Source of the DNA: Isoetes taiwanensis
Taxonomy: Eukaryota; Streptophyta; Lycopodiopsida; Isoetales; Isoetaceae
NCBI GenBank assembly: GCA_021234155.1
Contig: JAJEKV010000132.1
Coordinates: forward strand, 250,001-314,000
DNA length: 64,000 nt
Direction of reading: 5' to 3'
Both the position numbers and the translations under genes were made by a program. Under the pieces are notes generated by a model that was not told the DNA's origin, ran no database searches, and saw only the letters and a program-made list of their open reading frames with translations. Below, in pieces: positions 1 to 10,022 of this stretch (positions are counted from its first letter, which is position 1; every line of letters begins with the position of its first letter).

Positions 1-1034
1 AGAAACCCATGTCACATAATTGCAATGGAGTGCCAAACGCAATATTTGGCACATCCAGACACAGCTAAATAGCAAAATATGATGTAGAATGATAGCACAA
101 TGCACAATGATAGCACAATGCACTGTGAAAAAAGAGCTCAACAGCTAGCTAGAAATGAAGTTCCCGGCAAATGATGCATAATGATAGCACAATGCACAAT
201 GGACAATGAGAGCACAATGTACAGGAAAAAATATCTCAACAACCAGCGAAAAATAAATGCCCCAAGACAACTAGAATTAGGCAGGACTAGCACCCTGCAC
301 AAAATCAGAATGCGCCCAAGATAATACCTCATGCAGAATAACTCAATATACGCGACATCTAAAGAAAGATAAGCATCAATGTAAAACCATAGAAAAGAAT
401 GTCAAAAACACGAAAACAAACTAAAATTAGCCAAATAAAACGTGCTTTCGACAAAAAATGCAATACACTCCATGCAGGACGAGATGCACCAATAGGAATG
501 ATACTTTTACAGAATGAGAAAGAAGGTGGAGGTAGAGGTCAAGAAAGGGCAAGAAGGGAAAAGAGATTGAAGTTACATTCGGATCACACTGTGGTTCAAG
601 CAAAGAGAGGCTTATGAAAAAACAAAGAAGGTCGAAGTGTGAGTCCGAAGTCAAAAGTGAGATTAAGGCCAAGGTAAAAGAGGCGATGGGGTCAAGTGCC
701 GACGTCGAGGGGGAGTGTAAGGAGGCTAGCCATGCGGCAGACTGAGAAAAAAAGGAATAAGTGAGTACGCAAGGATGTCATAGTGTTAGGAAAATAGCCA
801 TACCAAAATAGAAAAAGATCCACTATAAGTGCAAAAAAGCTCTCAATAGACAGCTAGAAATGGATTTCTCGGGATAACTAGAATCATGCAGAACCAGCAC
901 CATGCACAAAATTAGAATGTGCCCAATATAACACCTTATGTACAACAACGTAAAACACTCCACATCTAGATAAGAGAAGCATAAAAATGAAAGATGATCC
1001 AATAGAAACCCATGTCGCAAAATCTCAATGCAGT
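1..1034. repeat. Decayed imperfect direct repeats upstream of a copia fragment
   Basis: The stretch 200-395 is recognisably repeated at 823-1000: same order of words around ctagaaatg, gcaccctgcacaaaat, agaatgtgcccaa and agataag. The first 30 bases of the window resemble 1005-1034. Around 85-215 a short word containing gatagcacaatgcac occurs several times in tandem. No convincing coding frame is present. The likely explanation is old duplicated retroelement sequence; I cannot name a family. Confidence 0.5.
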
Positions 1035-2250
1035 TTCAGCCCTGCTGTAACTGCTGGACGAAAGAGGAGAACTGAACATGAAATATTAAAAGATGAGATG
1101 AATTTAGACATTGAGAAATATGGCAGAAATAGTCTAGGCAGAAGTACTAGACTACAAAAACAAAGTACAGACACAAATGAAGTATTAATGGAGCTAGAAT
1201 CTGGAGAACCAGAGTCTTTTCAGCAAGCAATGAACTCTTTGGAAAGTGATAAGTGGAAAATAACAATGGACGAGGAAATGAAAGCTTTTGAAAGAACTTC
1301 CACATATGAGCTGGTCGATCCACCTAAAGATAAAAACATAGTTGGAAATAAGCGGGTGTACAAAATTAAATTGAATGCAGATGGAAGTCCCAAATATAAA
1401 GCCAGATTGGTAGCTCAAGGCTTCTCTAAAAAAAAAGGACTTGATTATGAAGAAACATATTCACCTATGGCTAAGCTAGTAAGTATCAGAATGATTATTG
1501 CAATTGCAAATGCATTAAATCTTGAACTTCACCATATTTACATGAACACAGCTTTTTCAAATGCATATTTAGAGGAGGAGATCTTTATGAGACAAGCTCC
1601 CGGGTATGAAAAGGGGCAAGAGAAAGTCTGGAAGCTTAACAAAGCAGTGGCTAAGACAATCTCCAAGGCAATGGTATAAATGCATAGATACCTACTTAAA
1701 TCAGCAAGGGTTTATAAAATTGCAGAATGATAGAAATGTTTACACATACAGGGAAAACAATGAATATTGCATAGTGGTAATATATGTTGACGATTGTGTT
1801 ATGGCAGCAAGTAATATTAAGGTGTTGAATCTTTGCAAAAATATTTTCAAGAATAAATACAAGATGTCTGATTTAGGTGAACTTAAGAAGTTCTTAGGAA
1901 TTGAAGTAGCTCGTGACATAGCCAATAAAATAATCACTCTTTCTCAAAGCAAATACATCGAGACAGTGTTGACTAAATTTAATATGTTGGAATGTAATCC
2001 AGTGAAAACTCCAGTGATATGTGGTAGCAAAATCTCAAAGTCAATATGTCTTAAGAATAAAAGGGAACAAGAAGAAATGGCTGGAATACCATACAAACAA
2101 CTAATTGGGAGTCTGCTGCACATTGCCAATAACAGAGGACATATATTGCATTTATTGTGAACGTGTTTAGTAGATATAATCATAACCCAGGCAAGGGACA
2201 TTGGTTAGCAGCAAAGAAAGTATTGATGTACTTAATGCTTATCTATACTT
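987..2250 (+). pseudogene. Ty1/copia reverse transcriptase fragment, frameshifted
   Basis: This is the reverse transcriptase part of a Ty1/copia polyprotein (RVT_2 family), which copies retrotransposon RNA into DNA. The first frame (987-1679) holds the classic entry region with MDEEMKAFE, VYKIKLNADGSPKYKARLVA and DYEETYSPMAK. A frameshift near 1640-1660 moves the reading into the next frame, which carries RQWYK, the catalytic YVDD box and the MSDLGELKKFLGIEV stretch. A second shift near 2140 restores a frame with AFIVNVFSRYNHNPGKGHW. Integrase upstream and RNase H downstream are not recognisable, and no LTR or primer site was found. It is a dead fragment of an element related to, but not continuous with, the copia pieces at 29169 and 43156. 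Confidence 0.9.
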
Positions 2251-4254
2251 TGTTGGTTGAGCTGTCGCAGTCTATTTGAGTATGAAACTTCAAGTGTGCT
2301 ATCATAGGCAACCATGGATAATTTATAGCGATGACTCTGTATTTTGTAGAATATATACACCAAAACTATATTCAGTGTAGGTCTGTCAAATGCCCCTCAA
2401 CTCGTAGAGGAATAGTCGGCTTCTATAAGGATCAACGGAAGTTTCACCCTTACAGCAGTATGAGCAGTCTATCAAGCAATCCCGTGAAGCAAAATACACA
2501 AATGCACTTAACCTTGTCCCCTACAAGAATTTTAAGAGCATGTCTGCAAGCTGGCTATCAGGAAACATTATTGATGATCAAGAAGTCCTAGATCAAGCAA
2601 CTCTTTTATGAAGCAAACCTATAGATGCCACTTTCTATTGTTACTGATGTATTGCCACTAAATTTACCTTAAAATGCCATAAATTGCGGAGTCAAAACTA
2701 CTTCCAATCTGCAACAAGAGCTAGCTTCCCATCTTGGTCACATGGAGTCACAAAAGATCTATGTTCTGCTAGGTGAAATCTCCACAACATAATTTCCTTG
2801 CAATGATAAACAAAGGAGAAAAATATGTATGCTTCCCAAACATATCGTTTAGCATGTTCTTAAAAACATTTGAATAATTGCAGAGAGAAGTATCTATAAT
2901 ATGGCATTCATGTCTAGATGATTATGTTCTTGAACTTTTCAAGATCAAGAGATGGATGGACATGTTTTTACCTCTTCACTACGCACAGGGATATCTAGTG
3001 TCTCGAGGTCTCTCATCATCTCAGACTTGGAAGAAGTGAGGCACATAATGTTTTTTATTGTGGAACTAGTAAAAACTCCTAAGAATTTTTGATCACATGT
3101 GTATGGTCTCCCTTCACATAACCAGAATGTTGTGCAGACAACACCAAGCTTGACTTTTTGCCTTTCTTAGTTGCAGAAGGAACCTCAAGCAACTGATCGG
3201 TTTCAATAACCTTACAAAGAGTGCTATTGTGTTAAGACACTTGAGGTCCATTTTTTTGGTGAGCAATTCACATGTTTGAGGCGCTCCACAACAAAAGAAA
3301 GGATTGATATCCTTAGTTCCTAAAATTGTGATTAACTTTCCGTGGACCATATGTTTGTGTTGGACTTGGATCAACCAAAAGAGTCTTGGCACTGCACATT
3401 CTAGATTCCTTCAACTTCTCTGCACTTTCAAAAAGTTCTTTATGCTATTCAATGGCTTTATTTCTTGTTTATGTCCTATAATAGGAGCACCCTCTATTTT
3501 TTGAGATTCCATTCCCTGACGAAGCTTCACAATGCATCACACTGGCAAGTTGAGAAAGCCAAACACCATGTACACAAATTCCTTGTAGCCTCAGTACAAA
3601 GAATGTTCTTGCTTGCCTTGCTATAAAGAATAGTTGCTGGGATTGTGGGCATGTCAAATTGTGTTGATGGAACAACTGCATATTCATTGGGACTATTAGA
3701 AGCTGTCATCACTGCCCCATAATTATTACAAGCAGAAAGAATTCGTCACAATCTGTAAAAATTCTTATATAACCTTTTCTTGATCAGAACATTTATTGCT
3801 CAAGTCCCAATAAACATACTTCTTAGAATGTCCAGGTTATGAGAAAACCTCGTAACTCCCAACTTGCAAATATATGGAACAATTTAGTTCACTTTAAAAA
3901 ACTTTATACTCGAATCAAGTACAGAGAAGAGACGAGCCTTCAATTTAATACATAAGTATTAAAAATTACTAATTAACCTATGTAATATTCAGTAACCTAT
4001 TAATCTTAAGGACAGGAAGCGCCTTGGCAGTTACATACCTGGGATATCATAGTTATACGCACATAGATTTGCTACTAAGAATAAAATACCTGAGTTTCAT
4101 GACCAACTCCTAAATCTAGTTTTCAAAAAATTATTATCCTTGTCATAAATCAGAATCGCCAATTTCGTGTTCATCTGCATTCGGAAGATAATAGGTGTAT
4201 TAGTGCAAATCAATGATTTGCTTCGTCACTATGCCGTCTAAATATTTATGGATA
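2251..4254. other. Intergenic, no supported gene
   Basis: AT-rich sequence with many stops in all frames. Short ORFs on the minus strand around 3114-3712 were read through and match nothing I recognise. I see no RNA gene, LTR or array here. Confidence 0.5.
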
Positions 4255-5520
4255 AGGCTCTTAGCCCTGCAATGTTCAACATGGACTAAATATAAAGGTA
4301 GCATGTAATTTTCGGATTTCTTGGGCATACGTACAATATCAAGGCACATGCAGATGGCACAATTAAGAAATTTCTTCAGATGATCTCAAAAGACCTTGCT
4401 ACAAATCCTTAAGACATAGTTGCTGCAAGAGGACATCATGTAGCAACATACTGGAAAAGCATACCAGAGAAGAGGTTTTGCTCGAGTGAAAGGAAAGAGG
4501 GATCGAGGAGCATGGCTGGAACTCAAAGAAGAGGAATTTTGCCGACATGGCATGGAATGTTGAGTGACGGGGTGCCTATGTGTATTTGCACGAAATCGTG
4601 CACTTCGGGTTTGCAAATTACACACATTATATTAGCTGTAGTTTCGAGAACTTTATATCCATTCTTCAAAAGCTCGAGGAACATTTGTAGTATATATAGG
4701 AACAAATTCCAGCTAAGGAATTCAAGCTCCGGAATTAACAGAAGAGCAAATAAGGAGATGCCAAGGCTTGGGGATAGCCAAATTTTAAATCCAACTGTCC
4801 ACGTTTTCCATGTTTTTGTTGAGATAACTACCAGATAGCGGAATCTGATCTCCAATCTAAGGCTCCAATCTGAGGCTCTTAGCCCTGCAATGTTCAACAT
4901 GGACTAAATATGAAGGTAGCATGTACAATTTTTGGATTTCTTGGGCATACATACAATATCAAAGCACATGCAGATGTCACAGTTAAGGAATTTCTTCAGA
5001 TGATCTCAAAACACCTTGCTACAAATCCTTAAGACATAGTTGCTGCAAGAGGACATCCTATAGCAACATATCGGAAAATCATACCAGAGAAGAGGTTTTG
5101 TTGGAGTGAAAGGAAGGAGGGAGAGGGACGAGCATGGCTGGAGCTCGAAGAAGAGGAATTTTGCTGACATGGCATGGAAGGTTGAGTGACGGGGTGCCTA
5201 GGCGTATAGGCTAGAATTGCACAAAATGGTCCGGGTTAGACAACCCTAAAAAAAAATTAAAACATCATTCGTGCAAATTACACGCATTATATTAGCTGTA
5301 GTTGCGAAAACTATATATCCATTCTTCAAAAGCTCGAGGAACATTTGTAGTATATATACGGACAGATTCCACCTAAGGAATTCAAGCTCCGGAATTAACA
5401 GAAGAGCAAATAAGTAGACGCCAAGGCTTGGGAATGGCATCTAATTGCCAAATTTTAAATCCAACTGTCCGCGTTTTCCATGTTTTACCAGATAGTGGAA
5501 TCTGATCTCCAAGTAATCTG
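4255..5520. repeat. Tandem duplication of a ~0.63 kb unit directly upstream of the PPR gene
   Basis: Unit 1 is 4255-4872 and unit 2 is 4873-5520; both start with aggctcttagccctgcaatg and end with tctgatctccaa. The copies are collinear and mostly identical by eye, differing by point changes and small indels. For example, unit 2 has extra bases near 5225-5270 and lacks the gttgagataact near the end of unit 1. The second copy ends only 70 bp before the PPR start codon, so the duplicated block probably includes the 5' leader or promoter of that gene. No conserved protein frame is shared by the copies. Confidence 0.9.
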
Positions 5521-5589
5521 ATTCCAATCGTTTAGAAGGAAAAATGGAATGACAATTTTTACGCTGAAGCAATATGGAATGCCATTTGA

Positions 5590-6954
5590 ATGGCGTCCCT
5601 CAGAGTTAAAATAGGACTGCCTCATGATCCACAACAGAAACAGCACCAGCCAGATAAGCGAATCAACGTTAAAATGTTTGTACAGCCCAAAAGGACCATC
5701 AATCCATTGAACCAGCAAAGGTACGTCGTTCGCATTAGGGACTCTGATAATTTTGCAAACGGTAAACTAGTGCACAGCCACATTATCAAAAACGGTGATG
5801 GGGCTGATAGGTTTTTGGGGAACCTTTTGATAGAATTTTATGGCAAGTATGAAGCGCTGCAAGATGTGTGCAGCATGTTTGATAGAATGCATGCTCCCAA
5901 TATTTTTTCATGGAACATTACAATTGCTGCATGTGTCAAGTGTGGGAATTTGCAATGTGCCCGCAAAGTTTTCCATCGAATGCCGCAGCGCGATGTAGTT
6001 TCTTGGAATATCATAATTGCAGGCTATGCACAGAGTGAATATGGCAGTGAAAGCCATTGCCTGTTTAAACAAATGTTGCTTGAAGGAGACATTCCAAATA
6101 GGGCTACTTATGTTGCCCTTCTTGATGCATGCATGGGCTCAGAAGATCTGGATGCAGCCAAATATGTGCACCAGAGCATTCTTCAGCATGGATATGAAAG
6201 GGACGTTGTTGTTGCAAGTGCTCTCATTAATACATATGGCAAATGTGGAAGCTTGCAAGATGCCAGGGTAGTTTTTGACAATATGGTACACCATGACGTT
6301 GTTTCCTGGACTGTCATGCTATCTGCTTATGGCACTAATGCATGTAGTAGTGAAGCATTGGAACATTTTCGGAAAATGCAATTACAAGGTATGCTTCCAA
6401 ACAAAGTGACATATCTGACTTTGTTAGAAATATGCGCTGATTTTGGAGACTTAGCCAAGGGTAAGGAGATTCATCACTGTATCTTGCAGGCTGGTTGTAA
6501 GTTGGAGAATAGTCTAGGCACAAGTCTCATTACTATGTATGCCAAGTGTGGAAGTATAGAAGATGCCAAATCTGTATTTAATCAAATGGACAAAGATAAT
6601 GTAGTTGTTTGGAATGCGATATTCGCAGCATATTCCCAAAATGCAAAAGGTCATGAAATTTTCCAGTTGTTCCAGCATATGTTGTCTCAAGGAGTGGTGC
6701 CAAATGGGCTGACTTTCATGAGTATTCTTTGCGCATGTAGCCATTTTGGCTTAATAGATGAGGGTTGCCACTGCTTCCTTTATGTAGGCCATCATACTGG
6801 GATTAAACTGTCAAAGGAGCATTGTAATTGCTTGATTGATCTTCTTGTTAGGGCTGGAATACAAGGTGAGGTAGAAGATTTTATTGAAAACATGGTGTTT
6901 GAGCCTCTAGTTGTTCCATGGAAAACATTCCTTGGCGCTTGCAGGTCAAGGTAA
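5590..6954 (+). CDS. PLS-class pentatricopeptide repeat protein, apparently truncated
   Basis: The 454-residue ORF is a chain of pentatricopeptide repeats. Proteins of this class bind RNA one base per repeat and act in organellar RNA editing, splicing or stability. Typical plant signatures are FSWNITIAACVKCG, RDVVSWNIIIAGYA, LINTYGKCGSLQDARVVF and LITMYAKCGSIEDAKSVF, alternating P, L and S type spacing. The C-terminal part (IDLLVRAG, then PWKTFLGACRS) is the start of the E region. The ORF stops there, and the E+/DYW tail of full editing factors is absent. The stop overlaps a perfect splice donor, AG then GTAAGT at 6951, so the tail may lie in a later exon or be lost. I did not find a DYW exon downstream. 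No organelle transit peptide is obvious at the chosen ATG; an upstream exon is possible. Confidence 0.88.
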   Translation: MASLRVKIGLPHDPQQKQHQPDKRINVKMFVQPKRTINPLNQQRYVVRIRDSDNFANGKLVHSHIIKNGDGADRFLGNLLIEFYGKYEALQDVCSMFDRMHAPNIFSWNITIAACVKCGNLQCARKVFHRMPQRDVVSWNIIIAGYAQSEYGSESHCLFKQMLLEGDIPNRATYVALLDACMGSEDLDAAKYVHQSILQHGYERDVVVASALINTYGKCGSLQDARVVFDNMVHHDVVSWTVMLSAYGTNACSSEALEHFRKMQLQGMLPNKVTYLTLLEICADFGDLAKGKEIHHCILQAGCKLENSLGTSLITMYAKCGSIEDAKSVFNQMDKDNVVVWNAIFAAYSQNAKGHEIFQLFQHMLSQGVVPNGLTFMSILCACSHFGLIDEGCHCFLYVGHHTGIKLSKEHCNCLIDLLVRAGIQGEVEDFIENMVFEPLVVPWKTFLGACRSR

Positions 6955-7896
6955 GTTTACCCTTCTTTTGTTGCTATGACGATCGGTTTCTTCTGCAAAG
7001 ACAAAGGACCAATCGACCGCTTTTTTTAGCCAGTTGTCATCTCTTCAAACTATGGAAGATGGCACATAAAGGGAGATTTCATAACAGAATTCTAGGTGTG
7101 CAAGTTGTTGATGGGGATATCGAGAATAGCTGTGGTCATTCACAAAGCTTGTTAAATTATTCATAAAACAAGCTTGGTCAGTTCGTCACGATTTGCTTGT
7201 GCTATAGACAACATATGTTTGCTAGCTTAACAAACACTATATAGCTTTACATTTTACGGCTAGCACAACATTATGGCAATACTTCACAGGAACATGCTTG
7301 ACTGCACATAAGCAGTTAAAAGCTGAACTACTCTCTATTGTAAGTAAAATACAAAAGCATTGAAACTCATTCTGGTGGGAGGACGGATGTGTTCTGCTCC
7401 CACCTGTGGGGCTCACTTCAGTGTGAAGGAGGATTTGCAACGCAGCTTGCCATCCTTGTTTGAAATACATAGCCTTCAATTATCCAATTATCCTAACATG
7501 TATGAATGCCAAATATGCTGCTCCAACCTGAGTTTTTGTTCAATGTGTTGATTCTCCTTTCCAGGGCAGTCAGTGGAAATTGTCTCAGCTTACATGTACC
7601 TTGGAGTAAAGTTTTAAGGTCCTATGTTCAGTTCGAAAGCTGCAGCAGCAGCCAAATAGGTACATGCCATGGGTTTCAATGGAGCGGATGCTTCTGGAGG
7701 CGCAAGATAAATTTACCCTTCTTTTGTCAAGGTAAGTTTACCCTTCTTTTCTTGCTATGACGGTTGGCTTTTTCTGCAAAGACATGGCGCCAATTGACTG
7801 CTGTAACTAGCCAATTGTCATCTCTTTAAACTATGGAAGATGGCCCATAAATGGAGATGTTATAACAGAATTCTAGGTGCACAAGTTATTGATGGG
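6945..7896. repeat. 171-bp direct repeat copying the PPR exon-intron junction
   Basis: Bases 6945-7115 and 7726-7896 are the same length and largely identical, each starting gtcaaggtaagtttaccctt and ending gatggg. The first copy spans the PPR splice donor at 6951, so the second copy carries the same GTAAGT. Just before the second copy, ttacccttcttttgtcaagg is partly duplicated again. Between the copies (7116-7725) there is no supported gene. Confidence 0.85.
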
Positions 7897-7899
7897 CTG

Positions 7900-8007
7900 G
7901 ATAACAGCCTCTACACAGGCCGTTATGGGCCAGGAAACGGCCGAGGCCGTACCCAGCACGCGCAGAGTGCAGTACGGCCATAACGGCCTGTGTAGAGCCT
8001 GTTATCA
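7900..8007. repeat. Foldback: ~28-bp inverted repeat around a GC-rich loop
   Basis: The arm 7901-7929 pairs with 7977-8006 almost perfectly (ataacagcctctacacaggc against its complement gcctgtgtagagcctgttat, one base missing). The 47-base centre is rich in GGCCG. It lies at the end of the second 171-bp repeat and looks like a small foldback insertion or hairpin. Confidence 0.75.
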
Positions 8008-8499
8008 GCCTTAACAGCCTGGCCAGAGATTTTTATTCTGGCAACAACATTGTTATGGTGATAACAAATCTGTTATGGTGATAACACTTTCATTCAGCCT
8101 GTTACGGCCCATACATGGCCTCTTCCCTCTTGAATCAACGTCTCAGATTCATTCCTAGAATGAAAATCTCGGGACAGGCTGTTAAAGTAATACCGAGAAT
8201 TGCTATGGTCTTTTTTTGGCTGAAAGTAGGTTTTCTATTTATATTTGGAGTAAAAACATAGTACAAAAAGGTGACTTCATAATGGGAAGTGTCCACCCAA
8301 AAACAGGGCCTTTATATGGCCCGAGACTAATAGGCTTGAACATTAGATGTATCTGTTTTAAGCCTTTTTAATAGAGAGAAGTTTAGCAGAGTTAATTAAG
8401 GATAGAGAAAAAACTGTGAACTGGAATGAAACCAGAAGCTTGTTGACTGCTAATCTGATAGCCTAGAAGTTGGCCTGAACCTGTTTACTCCGAAAGGTA

Positions 8500-9920
8500 G
8501 CCTTCAGCATCTAGGGGGTCAGGCCCCCTTGTAATCATGGTCAGCACACAGTGAAGGCATGGGCAGGACCTAGATTTGGCCAAAAAATATCTTCTCGAGG
8601 AATGCTTGACAAATGAATTCCCTCTTCATATCCAGTTCCAGGGCACATGAGCAGATACAATCATAGTCCTCAAAGTGATGAGAAGTAGTCCCTGCGAGGA
8701 AGTCGGCTGCCCATTTTTTAATGTCTTCAAATCCTTTGTTTGGGAAATATATCTGTCTGCTCAGCAAGTAGAGTCATGAGAAATGTTTATAAATCCAAGA
8801 GATATCATAATTGGTTTAGAGAGAATGGCTTGTGGCCAAATAATATCATTATTGAACACCATTTTGTTCCTGCCCTTCCAAATTCACCATAAGGATGTAA
8901 AAACACCAGTGCCTTGAAGTATTTGGCATGAAAAAATCCTTTTCAGGACAGTCTAAGGATAGATTAAGGTCCAAGGCTTCAGTTGAGATTTCAATGGTCC
9001 ATTGAGACGAGAAAAAAGATCTAAAAATGTGGTCTTTGTTTTCTTTTCTGCAAATGATAAGCACCTTGGACAAATGTTAGTATTTGAAAAAAAACATTTG
9101 AAACCTATTACAGTTGGTTGCCAAACTTTTATACGATAGTTGCCAAATGAAGGCTTTGATCTTGGAGTTAATTGGAGATTTCCAAAGATGAGCTACGTTG
9201 GCCTCCCATTTACAGTGCATAGTCATAATTTGATTCTTGATAAGAAACCTGTAGGCCCATCTAACTTTAAAGATGAAGAGGCCCTTGTGCTGCCAGATGG
9301 TATCACTGTTAATCCAGAAGGTTTGTGAAATATATCTTTGAATAGCATTGTAGAGAGTTTTGTTAAACTCATTCGTTACTTATAACGGAGTTCTCAAAAG
9401 AGATGAGGCCCGCTGCATTAAAGAAAATCTGAGATGAAGATCAGGCCTTTGTCCTCCCAAATTTTAGCTTGATCAGGGAAATTTCTCACAAGGCACTACT
9501 GACTATTCTCCCCTAGCAAGTAAGGATTCCAAAAAATGTTCTGAGTGAGCGAAACGCCCTTATTGCAAGAGTACATATTCCTGACCTGTAACCAAGCATT
9601 AATCCTCTTCTTAATCAGAGGGGGGATGTTTGTAGGAACTTTGAATTCGAAGAAAGCAGCATCATGAAGTTGCATGCTGATACTCCAACCGTATGGCTTG
9701 CACTTTGAGATGTAATGCTTAATGAGGATGGCGATTGGGTGCCTGATATCATCAATGATAGTTCTAAAAAAGTATTTGGCAGCCGGAGCAGTTGCATGCT
9801 TCTCAATGTTTATTATACCAAGAACCCCCATTTGTCTTGGCTTGCAGCATTCTTCCATCGAGACGGGTCCAGCATCTCCTATTATTCCCACAAGAAATGA
9901 ATCTGCCTAGTATGGCTTGA
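8500..9920 (-). pseudogene. LINE reverse transcriptase C-terminal part, decayed
   Basis: Read on the minus strand, 9891-9496 encodes a stretch typical of the region after the catalytic domain in plant LINE ORF2 proteins (GVLGIINIEKHATAPAAK, ILIKHYISKCKPYGW, IFWNPYLLGENSQ). Further on, in broken frames, there is a zinc-finger-like CPRC followed by KEDK..HIF-type residues near 9050 and an IWKGRN-type ending near 8870. These are the hallmarks of the zf-RVT tail. Multiple stops and shifts mean it is a dead, 5'-truncated copy, head-to-head with the LINE that starts near 9960. Confidence 0.75.
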
Positions 9921-9940
9921 AGCTTTCTATAGACCTTTTT

Positions 9941-10022
9941 TGGAGCTAAATGGAGGAGGATTGGGGTAACATGGGAGGTTTTTAGGAGCTAAGATGAAGG
10001 AGGATTGGGGTAACATGGGAGG
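9941..10022. repeat. Short tandem duplication at the LINE junction
   Basis: ggagctaaatggaggagg and its near copy ggagctaagatgaaggagg each continue with attggggtaacatgggagg (9943-9979 and 9985-10021). It lies at the boundary between the two head-to-head LINE remnants. Confidence 0.8.

Noticed and set aside
3114-3712. Overlapping minus-strand ORFs of 60-90 residues
   Set aside because: No motif, several stops between them, and no splice logic.
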